Shown in pieces: positions 1 to 7,179 of a DNA stretch of 10,656 nucleotides (within the stretch, counting starts at the first letter, position 1; each line of letters opens with the position of its first letter). The notes beneath the pieces are model-generated. The model did no database searches. It was not told the origin of the DNA and saw only the letters and a list, made by a program, of their open reading frames with translations. The stretch spans positions 1-10,656 of the forward strand of contig DASQFU010000192.1 of assembly GCA_035632955.1 (NCBI GenBank). Reading direction: 5' to 3'. Source of the stretch: DASQFU01 sp035632955. GTDB taxonomy: Bacteria; Eisenbacteria; RBG-16-71-46. Position numbers and translations under genes: made by a program.

Positions 1-6
1 AAGCCA

Positions 7-12
7 CTCCTT
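7..12 (-). promoter_or_regulatory. Shine-Dalgarno of an inferred divergent gene beyond the left edge
   Basis: On the - strand the sequence runs AAGGAG and then six bases to the window edge, exactly where a start codon would be expected next. No - strand start codon lies inside positions 1-60. This suggests, without proof, that a gene is transcribed leftward from the palindrome/DtxR-box region. Confidence 0.25.
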
Positions 13-49
13 CTGGAAGCCCGCGGGCGGTCAGGCCGCTCGTGCGCCC

Positions 50-63
50 CGGTTTCGAAACCG
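50..63. repeat. Perfect 14-bp palindrome
   Basis: CGGTTTCGAAACCG reads the same on both strands with no mismatch. It abuts the DtxR-like box at 61-79 and lies upstream of the inferred divergent gene to the left. A perfect palindrome of this length in a short intergenic region is suggestive of a dimeric regulator site, but no regulator is identified. Confidence 0.4.
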
Positions 64-106
64 AGTTAGCCTAGACTAATTGTCGTCTTTGGCAAGGCTA
101 ACTTTA
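61..106. promoter_or_regulatory. Two DtxR/IdeR-like operator boxes
   Basis: Positions 61-79 match the classical DtxR/IdeR 19-mer TTAGGTTAGCCTAACCTAA at 13 of 19 bases, and 88-106 match it, read on the other strand, at 14 of 19. The two share an 8-bp inverted repeat, GTTAGCCT at 65-72 and AGGCTAAC at 95-102. Within the first box, TTAGCCTAGACTAA (66-79) is itself a near-palindrome. A candidate leftward promoter lies across them (-35 TTGCCA on the - strand at 90-95, -10 TAGGCT at 68-73, 16-nt spacer), so a bound repressor would cover both elements. The assignment to iron- or manganese-sensing DtxR-family regulators comes from motif likeness only. Function at this locus is inference. Confidence 0.35.
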
Positions 107-186
107 GCTCGGCTCCGCACCTGGGCGCCTGCTGGGCGGGATCCCGGACGGCCAGACGTGCCCTGAAACCGATCGACCCGCACCGT

Positions 187-215
187 TTGGCGCGGCTTGG
201 TGCTTCGGCTAATCT
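187..215 (+). promoter_or_regulatory. Candidate sigma70-type promoter for the dehydrogenase operon
   Basis: TTGGCG at 187-192 (4 of 6 to the -35 consensus) and TAATCT at 210-215 (keeps the TA...T positions of the -10) are 17 nt apart. Transcription would start near 222, about 24 nt before the first ATG, and a GAGG at 232-235 could serve as ribosome-binding site. The match is weak, so this is only the best candidate in the 245-nt leader. Confidence 0.3.
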
Positions 216-245
216 CCGCGCCCTCAACGTCGAGGACCCTTATCC

Positions 246-1220
<975 letters not shown>

Positions 1221-1227
1221 GGGCGTC

Positions 1228-1530
1228 ATGCTCGTGATCGTATGGGAGTTCGAGGTGAAGCCCGAACGGGTCGAGGACTTCGAGTCGCTCTATCGGGAAG
1301 ACGGCGCCTGGGCTGAGCTGTTCCGCGCGAGCCCGGGCTTCGTCAGCACGACCCCGATGCGCGATCTCCGCAATCCCCGGCGCTTCATGGTCGCCGACCG
1401 CTGGACCAGCGAACAGACCTTCGAGGAGTTCAAACACACGCACGAGCAGCCGTATCGAGCGCTCGACGAGCGCTGCCAGCGGCTGACCGAACGGGAAGTC
1501 GAGATCGGTCGCTTCGACTTCCCGCACTAG
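1228..1530 (+). CDS. Small ABM-domain (antibiotic biosynthesis monooxygenase-like) protein
   Basis: This 100-aa protein begins with a beta-strand (MLVIVWEFEVKPERVEDFE) and continues with a helix, a FVSTTPMRDLRNPRRFMVADRWTS core and a second helix (FEEFKHTHEQPYRAL). That is the ferredoxin-like alpha/beta layout of the dimeric ABM superfamily (compare YgiN, heme-degrading IsdG-like and quinol monooxygenases). No signal peptide or membrane segment is seen. It starts seven bases after E1-beta stops (GAGGG just ahead of the ATG) and ends 11 bases before E2, so it is almost certainly co-transcribed and co-regulated with them. The family is catalytically diverse and often uncharacterised, so no reaction is assigned. 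Its spot between E1 and E2 genes suggests a link to the complex or its substrates, but that is inference. Confidence 0.8.
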   Translation: MLVIVWEFEVKPERVEDFESLYREDGAWAELFRASPGFVSTTPMRDLRNPRRFMVADRWTSEQTFEEFKHTHEQPYRALDERCQRLTEREVEIGRFDFPH

Positions 1531-1541
1531 CGAGGAACGCG

Positions 1542-2780
1542 ATGCCCTTCGAGGTGAAACTACCGGACATCGGCGAGGGTGTGGCCGAGGGTGAGATCGT
1601 GCGCTGGCTGGTCCAGGTGGGCGACGCCGTGAAAGAGGACCAGCCGCTGGTCGAGGTCATGACCGACAAGGCGAGCGTCGAGATTCCTTCGCCACGCACC
1701 GGAACGATCGTCGCCTTGCTCGCCGAGGAAGGCCAGGTGGTTCCGGTCGGCACGACTTTGATCACGATCGAGGTCGCGGGCGAGGCCAGCCCGGCCGCCG
1801 TATCGGCGCCGTCCTCCCCCGCGCGTGCCGAGCCGGCTCCGCGCGCCACGGCGCCCGTAACCGGCGCCGCGGTTGCGACGACTCCTGGCGTTCGCATTCA
1901 GGCGACCCCGGCGGTGCGGGAGCTCGCGAAGCGGCTGCGTGTGGGGCTCGAGGCGCTCACGGGCACGGGCCCCGGCGGGGCGATCACGGCCGACGACGTG
2001 CAGCGCGCCGCCCAGACGCCCGCCCCCGGCCACAAGCCCGAACGCCCGGCTCCCCCATCGGTCGACGCCGGTGGCGAGCAGCGCATTCCGCTCCGCGGCC
2101 TGCGGCGGAAGATCGCCGAGCACATGCGTCACTCGCTCGACACCGCGGCGCACTTCACGTTCGTCGCCGAGTGCGATCTGACCGCGGTCGTCGAGCATCG
2201 CGAGCGCGCCAAGGCGAAGGCGAACGACAAAGGCATCGCGCTCACCTACCTCGCCTACGTCGTCCGCGCGCTGATCGAGCCCTTGCGCCAGTTCCCGCTG
2301 CTGAACGCGAGCCTCGACGACGCGCGCGGCGAGATCGTGCTCAAGCGCGGGCTCCATCTCGGCATCGCGACCGCGACCGACCAGGGGCTGACGGTGCCGG
2401 TGATCCACGACGCCGACCGGAAGAGCTTGTTCGAGCTCGCGAGCGAGATTCAGAGGCTGGCGGCGGCGGCGCGCGCGGGCAAGCTCACGCTCGAGGAGCT
2501 CCAGGGCGGAACCTTCACGATCACGAGCACCGGCGCGCGCGGCGGCCTGCTGGCGACGCCGATCCTTCATCATCCTCAGGTCGCGATCCTCGGCGTGCAC
2601 GAGGTCAAGAAGAAGCCCGCCGTGGTCGAGGGTCGGATCGTCCCCCGCGATCTCACGAACCTCTCGCTCTCGCTCGACCACCGGGTCGTGGACGGTGCCG
2701 TGGGCGCCGACTTCCTCTATGCGGTGGTCGCGCGGCTCGAAGCGCCGGCGTCATGGCTCGGCGATGCGGAGGTCGGATGA
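1542..2780 (+). CDS. bkdB: 2-oxoacid dehydrogenase complex E2, dihydrolipoamide acyltransferase
   Basis: This 412-aa protein forms the core of the complex and transfers the acyl group from its lipoyl arm to CoA. It has one N-terminal lipoyl domain (about 2-77) with the lipoylated Lys43 in VMTDKASVEIP. An Ala/Pro-rich hinge (81-118) follows, then a peripheral-subunit-binding domain (about 122-156, ATPAVRELAKRLRV...GPGGAITADDV). A second hinge leads to the catalytic 2-oxoacid acyltransferase domain (about 180-405), with the chloramphenicol-acetyltransferase-like signature DHRVVDG at 379-385 containing His380 and Asp384. Single-lipoyl architecture and length fit branched-chain E2. GAGGAA at 1532-1537 supports the ATG at 1542. 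The stop overlaps the E1-alpha start (ATGA), so translation is probably coupled. The E2 type is clear; acyl specificity is inferred from the E1 partners. Confidence 0.94.
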   Translation: MPFEVKLPDIGEGVAEGEIVRWLVQVGDAVKEDQPLVEVMTDKASVEIPSPRTGTIVALLAEEGQVVPVGTTLITIEVAGEASPAAVSAPSSPARAEPAPRATAPVTGAAVATTPGVRIQATPAVRELAKRLRVGLEALTGTGPGGAITADDVQRAAQTPAPGHKPERPAPPSVDAGGEQRIPLRGLRRKIAEHMRHSLDTAAHFTFVAECDLTAVVEHRERAKAKANDKGIALTYLAYVVRALIEPLRQFPLLNASLDDARGEIVLKRGLHLGIATATDQGLTVPVIHDADRKSLFELASEIQRLAAAARAGKLTLEELQGGTFTITSTGARGGLLATPILHHPQVAILGVHEVKKKPAVVEGRIVPRDLTNLSLSLDHRVVDGAVGADFLYAVVARLEAPASWLGDAEVG

Positions 2781-3874
2781 GTACGCTGCTGCAGAGCCTC
2801 GATCTCGAAGGGCGTGCGGTCGGGCCGCTGCCCGACGTGCCGCGGGACGATCTGCGCGCGCTGTTCCGCCACCTGCTCAAGATGCGTACGCTCGACCAGC
2901 GCATGCTCTCGCTCCAGCGCCAGGGGCGGATCGGTTTCTACGGCACGGCGACCGGCCAGGAGGCGTCCGTCACCGGATCGGCCTACGCGCTGCGCCCGAC
3001 CGATTGGGTGTTCCCGGCGCTGCGCGAGATGGGCGTCGCGCTGTGGCGCGGCACGTCGATCCGGGACATCGTCTGCCAGTTGATCGGCAACAGCGGCGAC
3101 GTGCTGATCGGCCGGCAGATGCCCTGCCATTTCAGTGACCGCAAGGTGCTGACGGTCGCGTGGTCGTCGGTGATCGGCACGCAGCTTCCGCACGCGATGG
3201 GCGCCGCGTGGGCGGCCAAGATCCTCAGGCACGACACGGTGTGCATGGGCTACCTCGGCGATGGGGCGACGTCGAGCGGCGATTTCCACGCCGCCGCGAA
3301 CTTCGCGGGCGTCCACCGGCTGCCGGTGGTGTTCTTCTGCCAGAACAACCAGTGGGCGATCTCGGTGCCGCTCTCGCTCCAGACCGCCTCCGAAAGCATC
3401 GCGATCAAGGCGGTCGCGTACGGATTCCCCGGCGTGCGAGTGGACGGTAACGACATCCTGGCCGTGATCGCGGCCACGCGCGACGCGATCGCCCGCGCCC
3501 GCCGCGGCGAGGGCCCGACTCTGGTCGAGGCGGTCACCTTCCGCATGGGCGGGCATTCATCGAGCGACGATCCCAGCCGCTACCGGGATCCCGCGCTCGT
3601 GAGCGAGTGGGAGCGCCGCGATCCGGTCGTCCGCTTCCGCAGCTACCTGCGCGGCGCCGGCGCCGTCGCGGAAGCCGACGAGACGCGCTGGATCGAGGAG
3701 CTGAACGACGAGATCAGCCGGGCCATCCAGGAAGCCGAGGCGTTGCCGCCGCCCCCGATCGAGAGCATGTTCCACGACGTCTACGCGCACATGCCGCGCC
3801 ACATCGAAGAGCAGATGCGCTACGCGCGCGCCATGGGCGAGGGCCAGAAGTTCGAAGGCGCCTTCCCGCTTTGA
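2777..3874 (+). CDS. bkdA1: Branched-chain-type 2-oxoacid dehydrogenase E1 component, alpha subunit
   Basis: This 365-aa partner of the E1-beta subunit binds thiamine diphosphate through the motif GDGATS (161-166) ... NN (190-191). It also shows GFYGTATGQEA at 53-63, GRQMPCHFS at 112-120 and the phosphorylation-loop-like RMGGHSSSDDPSRYRD at 256-271. FYGTATGQEA, MPCHFS, GDFHAAANFAGV and GGHSSSDDPS are typical of branched-chain E1-alpha. The ATG at 2777 overlaps the E2 stop by four bases and has GGAGG at 2768-2772, which excludes the much longer open frame reaching back to 2171. The gene is last in the operon; in most bacteria E1-alpha comes first, so the order is unusual. No lipoamide dehydrogenase (E3) gene follows. 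The next gene is convergent, 25 bases away, and no hairpin-plus-T terminator is visible between them. Confidence 0.93.
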   Translation: MSTLLQSLDLEGRAVGPLPDVPRDDLRALFRHLLKMRTLDQRMLSLQRQGRIGFYGTATGQEASVTGSAYALRPTDWVFPALREMGVALWRGTSIRDIVCQLIGNSGDVLIGRQMPCHFSDRKVLTVAWSSVIGTQLPHAMGAAWAAKILRHDTVCMGYLGDGATSSGDFHAAANFAGVHRLPVVFFCQNNQWAISVPLSLQTASESIAIKAVAYGFPGVRVDGNDILAVIAATRDAIARARRGEGPTLVEAVTFRMGGHSSSDDPSRYRDPALVSEWERRDPVVRFRSYLRGAGAVAEADETRWIEELNDEISRAIQEAEALPPPPIESMFHDVYAHMPRHIEEQMRYARAMGEGQKFEGAFPL

Positions 3875-3899
3875 CCCGAGCGCCTGGCTCACGATCGCG

Positions 3900-4229
3900 C
3901 TATGCGGCCGAGCGCCGGGTGTGCCGAATCTGGCGAGCAATCTCATCCGCCGAAACGCCAGTCGCAAAGAGAGCGCGGAAGAGCAGGTCCAGCGTCACGC
4001 CGAACGCTCCGGCTTCCAGTTTGGCAATGCGCGATTGACTCGAGCCCAGTTTCCTAGCCAGCTCGAGTTGCGTGATTCGCTTCTTCACACGATGACGCCT
4101 GAGACTCTCGCTGAGAACAAGCTTCATCTCGACGACTCTGGCCTCATCTTCAGAGAGTCCGAGGAATGCGTCAGCCGTTCCAACTTTCCAGCCTGCTGAT
4201 CTGAGTCGCTTCTTTTTCGCCGTATTCAC
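3900..4229 (-). CDS. XRE-family helix-turn-helix antitoxin-like protein
   Basis: This 109-aa protein carries a Cro/cI-type helix-turn-helix at about 52-75 (ITQLELARKLGSSQSRIAKLEAG) after an N-terminal extension containing GWKVGTADAFLGLSEDEARVVEMK. That extension is typical of antitoxins paired with Gp49/HigB-like toxins. It should neutralise the toxin and bind its own promoter. The start is GTG at 4229, supported by a perfect AGGAGG (4237-4242 on the plus strand) seven bases upstream. The cognate toxin just upstream appears broken (see 4266-4440), leaving this as an orphan antitoxin or stand-alone repressor. Local base composition, more AT-rich than the flanking genes, fits horizontal acquisition. 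The family call is secure; the antitoxin role is inferred from this partner remnant. Confidence 0.8.
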   Translation of the reverse strand: MNTAKKKRLRSAGWKVGTADAFLGLSEDEARVVEMKLVLSESLRRHRVKKRITQLELARKLGSSQSRIAKLEAGAFGVTLDLLFRALFATGVSADEIARQIRHTRRSAA

Positions 4230-4265
4230 TGATCTGCCTCCTGCAGATTCGAGAGTTCGAGCTGT

Positions 4266-4440
4266 CTATAGCAGCGCCTTGAACGCTCGGAGTCGGCGCC
4301 GGCAATTGGCCACAACCACTGCGGGCGTCTTGTTCGACTTCTTCGCAAAGACATCGAGCACGACGATCGCGTCCGAGTCGATGAAGTGCACGATTCGCCA
4401 AGTCACGTTCCCAAACGACGGGTTTCTCCGACGCGTCCAT
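4266..4440 (-). pseudogene. Remnant of a Gp49/HigB-like (RelE/ParE superfamily) toxin
   Basis: Translated to the stop at 4266-4268, the frame gives VTWRIVHFIDSDAIVVLDVF, then AKKSNKTPAVVVANCRRRLR and a short tail. This matches my knowledge of the C-terminal third of phage Gp49-like toxins (WRI.Y.ID.DAIV...VF.KK...TP). That frame has no start codon ahead of it: going upstream it meets CTT/TGC/GCA codons and then TAA (4452-4454). A different frame starting at ATG 4440 encodes MDASEKPVVWE, which resembles the N-terminus of the same toxins (KPVVW). The two pieces meet near 4404-4411. The simplest reading is an internal deletion of roughly 50 codons with a frame change. The stop lies 36 bases before the antitoxin start, the normal toxin-antitoxin order. 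Family recognition is from memory of motifs. Confidence 0.6.
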
Positions 4441-4450
4441 GCGCAAAGAA

Positions 4451-4477
4451 GTTATGCTGAATCGGACATACCGTCAA
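4451..4477 (-). promoter_or_regulatory. Candidate promoter of the toxin-antitoxin remnant
   Basis: On the - strand TTGACG (plus 4472-4477, 5 of 6 to -35) is followed after 15 nt by CATAAC (plus 4451-4456, 4 of 6 to -10). The spacer is shorter than ideal. It sits directly upstream of the ATG at 4440, where a toxin-antitoxin promoter should be. Confidence 0.28.
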
Positions 4478-4553
4478 GACTGAACGGGGTCTCTTCTCGC
4501 CTCGCAGTTGGGATGGCCTCAACGAGGAAAGTTCCGCTCAAGGCTGACAGACG

Positions 4554-4584
4554 AAAAACGAGCCCGGCCGTGGAGCCGGACTCG
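4554..4584 (-). terminator. Intrinsic terminator of the exported-protein operon
   Basis: On the - strand CGAGTCCGG (plus 4576-4584) pairs with CCGGGCTCG (plus 4559-4567), a 9-bp stem with one T-G wobble and an 8-nt loop, followed at once by TTTTT (4554-4558). It begins 44 bases after the stop of the PorV-like gene, where the three-gene - strand operon ends. Confidence 0.85.
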
Positions 4585-4628
4585 TCTTCGCTGGGCAGGC
4601 TCCGGAGGAAGGGCCCGACCCAGGATCG

Positions 4629-6143
4629 TTAGCGCCTCTCGTCAGGGACCTTCAGCACCTGGCCGATCCTGAGCTGATCGTTGACCAGGTTGTTCTCCAT
4701 CATGATCGCCGGGACGCTGACTTTGAACCGGCGCCCGATGCCGGCGAGCGTGTCGCCCTTCTGCACCCGGATCGTCTTCGGCCGCGCCTCGGACGCAGAC
4801 TCTTCGTTCGCAGGCGCGGGCTCGGACTTCGCGACCGCAGGCGCTTCGCTCTTGGCCGGAGCCGGTTCGACCTTGGCGGGCGGCGGCGTGAGGTTCACGG
4901 CCATTTGCTCGGTGACCTTGGCAGGAGCGACCTTCGGCGCCGCCGGCTTGATCGGCGGGAAGGTCGGCGTCTTGACCTTCGTGACCGGAATCGTCTTCGG
5001 CCCGTCACCGGCGACGGCGGTCGCCATCGGCGCGGTTGCTGCCTTCGCGGCGTCGCCGGCCTGAGCCTTGGGCACGACCGTCTTGGCGCTGGATCCGGAC
5101 TTCGCGGTCTTGGACGCGGTGGATGGCTTGGCCGCAACCCGCTTCGGCTCACGCACCGGCTTCGCGACCGCGGGCCCAGCACTCGCGAGCGGCCCGAGAC
5201 TGCCGGTCAGGCTGCTGAACCCTCCCGGCAGCAGGCGCAGGCCGAGACGATGCTGACTCTCGCCGTTGCCCGACAGCAGATAGCCGTAGTCCATCCACAG
5301 GCCGTGCTTGCCCGCGCCCACGCCGAACGTCGGACCGGTGAGCGGATCCTTGTAGCTACCGAGCTCCTGCCGGTACCCGGCGCGCAACGCGATCATGTCC
5401 TTCCACAACCACTCGGCGCCAAAACGCATGTCGTAGAAGTACGCGGTCGGGAAGTTGGCATCCACGGCCAGCCGGACTCCGGTCGCCGGGATCATCGCGC
5501 CCACGCCGATGCCGTAGTTGGTCGGGAACTGAAACGGGATGCCGTCGAACTTCATCTGACCGAGCAGGTTCTGCGCGGCCGCACCGACTCCGAAGATGCC
5601 GTTCCGGTACATGACGCCGACGTCGAACGTGAAGCCGGAGCCGGTCACGTCCCCGAGCTTCTCGTTGACCGACTTGGCGCCGGCGCCGATCGTCAGTTGC
5701 TCGCCGAACTGATGCGCGAGGTGCGCACCGAACGCGATGCTCGAGACACCGAAGCTGCCAGTCGGATTGTTGGAGGCATCCCGGCCTTCGAACGAGCCGT
5801 CGCCCTGGTAGAGCCCCGACAGCGACCAGCGCGTCTGGGATTCGCCGAACCGGCCGCCGAGCGCCGCCCATTCCTGAGCACTCTCGTTGGAGAGTCCCGC
5901 GTGCGAGAGCGCGAACTCGGTGCGATTCACCCAGCCGAGCGACGCCGCGTTCCACGACAAGCCCCCGAGCTCGTCGCTGATGCCCAGCGCCGCACCGCCC
6001 ATCGCCAGCGTGCGGGGGCCCGAGCCGACCGTCAGGAAGTTGGCGGCCGTGGTGCCGGCGTTGTCGATACTCGCGTGTGCGAAGCCGGCGGCGACCAGTG
6101 CCATCGCAACCGCGGCGCCGACGACAAGCTTCAGAATCCTCAT
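4629..6143 (-). CDS. PorV/PorQ-family outer-membrane barrel with C-terminal LysM domain
   Basis: A signal peptide (1-24, MRILKLVVGAAVAMALVAAG then FAHA|SID) leads into a beta-barrel region (about 28-307). The barrel carries the family hallmarks TVGSGPRTLAMGGA (38-51), WNAASLGW and alternating strands ending LGLRLLPGG. A long Ala/Pro/Lys-rich linker (about 310-455) joins it to one LysM domain at about 457-500 (IRVQKGDTLAGIGRRF...LRIGQVLKVP). PorV-type barrels receive type IX-secreted cargo at the outer membrane; LysM binds peptidoglycan. Together they suggest a cell-wall-tethered outer-membrane protein. The ATG at 6143 is chosen for its CGGGAG six bases upstream; an earlier in-frame ATG at 6164 overlaps the upstream stop (ATGA) but places six or seven residues before the signal sequence. 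It is last in its operon and followed by a terminator. The barrel family is confident; the cargo role is inferred. Confidence 0.82.
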   Translation of the reverse strand: MRILKLVVGAAVAMALVAAGFAHASIDNAGTTAANFLTVGSGPRTLAMGGAALGISDELGGLSWNAASLGWVNRTEFALSHAGLSNESAQEWAALGGRFGESQTRWSLSGLYQGDGSFEGRDASNNPTGSFGVSSIAFGAHLAHQFGEQLTIGAGAKSVNEKLGDVTGSGFTFDVGVMYRNGIFGVGAAAQNLLGQMKFDGIPFQFPTNYGIGVGAMIPATGVRLAVDANFPTAYFYDMRFGAEWLWKDMIALRAGYRQELGSYKDPLTGPTFGVGAGKHGLWMDYGYLLSGNGESQHRLGLRLLPGGFSSLTGSLGPLASAGPAVAKPVREPKRVAAKPSTASKTAKSGSSAKTVVPKAQAGDAAKAATAPMATAVAGDGPKTIPVTKVKTPTFPPIKPAAPKVAPAKVTEQMAVNLTPPPAKVEPAPAKSEAPAVAKSEPAPANEESASEARPKTIRVQKGDTLAGIGRRFKVSVPAIMMENNLVNDQLRIGQVLKVPDERR

Positions 6144-6160
6144 CACGTTCTCCCGGCGGT

Positions 6161-7162
6161 TCATGGCACGCGCACCAGCTTGACGCTGAAACGGGTCTTG
6201 CCCGTGATCAACCACGCCGTGTAGACGCCGGGCGCCACGTCACGACCCGCCTCGTTCCGTCCGTCCCAGTTCAAGGTGAAGGGGCCGGAGGCGGGAACGC
6301 CGAGATCGCGCCTCCAGATGCGGCGTCCGCCCGAATCGTTGATTTCGACCAATGCCTCACCGGCGCCGCTCGGGACCATCATGGGGATGCGCACCATCGA
6401 TCCGAGCCGGCTCGGGTTGGGATAGCCGGGCTCGATGCGCCAGTCGCCCGCTTGCGCGGCCGACTCGTCCAGGCTCACGGCCACGGCACTGCTGCGCGCG
6501 CTCTCGTTGCCGCTGACGTCGGTCGCGGTCACCTGATACCAGGCGTCCGTGGTGCCGGTCGGCAGCGTCGTGTCGACGTACTCGGTGGTGACGATCGGCG
6601 CGCCGGTCAGGGGGACGAACGGGCCGCCGTCGGTGAGCGCGCGATAGACGGTGTAGCCGGCGAGATCCGCTTCGGCGTTCGCCGACCAGTGAACGCGCAC
6701 GTCGAGCGTGGCCTCACGCGCTGCCGTGAGACCGGACGGCGCCGCCGGCGGAGCGGTGTCGTATACCCAGTCCCACCGGATCAGGTTGGAGAGGCCGGAC
6801 CAGTTGCCGTTGTCGTCCTGTGTCTTAATCGCGAACCAGTAGGTCGTGCCGCGCGTCAGCGAGCTCACGACCACGTTCTGGCGCGTTCCCGCAGGCAATG
6901 GCGCCGGCAGGCCGGGCACGGACGAAGCCTGGTCCCAGTTGGTGTCGTCGATCGGCTGCAGCGAAACGCGTAGCTGGTAGAGCGTCGCCGTGCCGACCGT
7001 TCCGTCGTCACCCGGCGCGGTCCACACCAGAGCCACGGAGTCGGGGCTCTGCGCGTGAGCCAGGACCGGAGCGAGCGCGAGCAGAGCCGCGAGCCCGGCC
7101 ATCAGCAGCAGCCACTGCAGCGCCGGGCCTCGACGTCGTGATCTGCGAACGTCCTTGCGCAT
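6161..7162 (-). CDS. Secreted FN3 protein with FlgD-like/T9SS-type C-terminal sorting domain
   Basis: This 333-aa exported protein starts with a basic n-region and hydrophobic core ending APVLAHA|QSP (cleavage near 37). An FN3 domain (about 40-128, VWTAPGDDGTVGTATLYQLR ... TTYWFAIKTQDDNGNWSGLSN) comes next, then a second FN3 domain (about 138-230, PPAAPSGL ... VTATDVSGNES). The C-terminal domain (about 243-333) opens with PGYPNP and contains INDSGGRRIW, LNWDGRNEAGRDVAPGVYTA and a final VKLVRVP. That tail is the layout of FlgD Ig-like and T9SS type A sorting domains. The start at 7162 gives a proper signal peptide; the open frame runs to 7255 but would overlap the upstream gene. It begins 17 bases after the upstream stop, and its own stop overlaps the 6164 ATG. 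No enzyme motif is visible, so a structural or binding role is likely. Confidence 0.8.
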   Translation of the reverse strand: MRKDVRRSRRRGPALQWLLLMAGLAALLALAPVLAHAQSPDSVALVWTAPGDDGTVGTATLYQLRVSLQPIDDTNWDQASSVPGLPAPLPAGTRQNVVVSSLTRGTTYWFAIKTQDDNGNWSGLSNLIRWDWVYDTAPPAAPSGLTAAREATLDVRVHWSANAEADLAGYTVYRALTDGGPFVPLTGAPIVTTEYVDTTLPTGTTDAWYQVTATDVSGNESARSSAVAVSLDESAAQAGDWRIEPGYPNPSRLGSMVRIPMMVPSGAGEALVEINDSGGRRIWRRDLGVPASGPFTLNWDGRNEAGRDVAPGVYTAWLITGKTRFSVKLVRVP

Positions 7163-7179
7163 GAAAGTCGAGTTCCTTC

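Noticed and set aside
2171..2776. Upstream in-frame extension of E1-alpha
   Set aside because: It lies in another frame inside the E2 catalytic domain; E1-alpha starts at the ATGA overlap at 2777 with a good GGAGG.
4171..4446. 91-aa - strand frame overlapping the antitoxin start
   Set aside because: Only its first dozen residues resemble a toxin N-terminus; the rest reads the toxin C-terminal region in the wrong frame, so it is treated as part of the pseudogene.
4905..6224. 439-codon plus-strand open frame
   Set aside because: Antisense shadow of the PorV-like gene, Arg/Ala/Gly-rich with no family likeness; the opposite strand has signal peptide, barrel and LysM.
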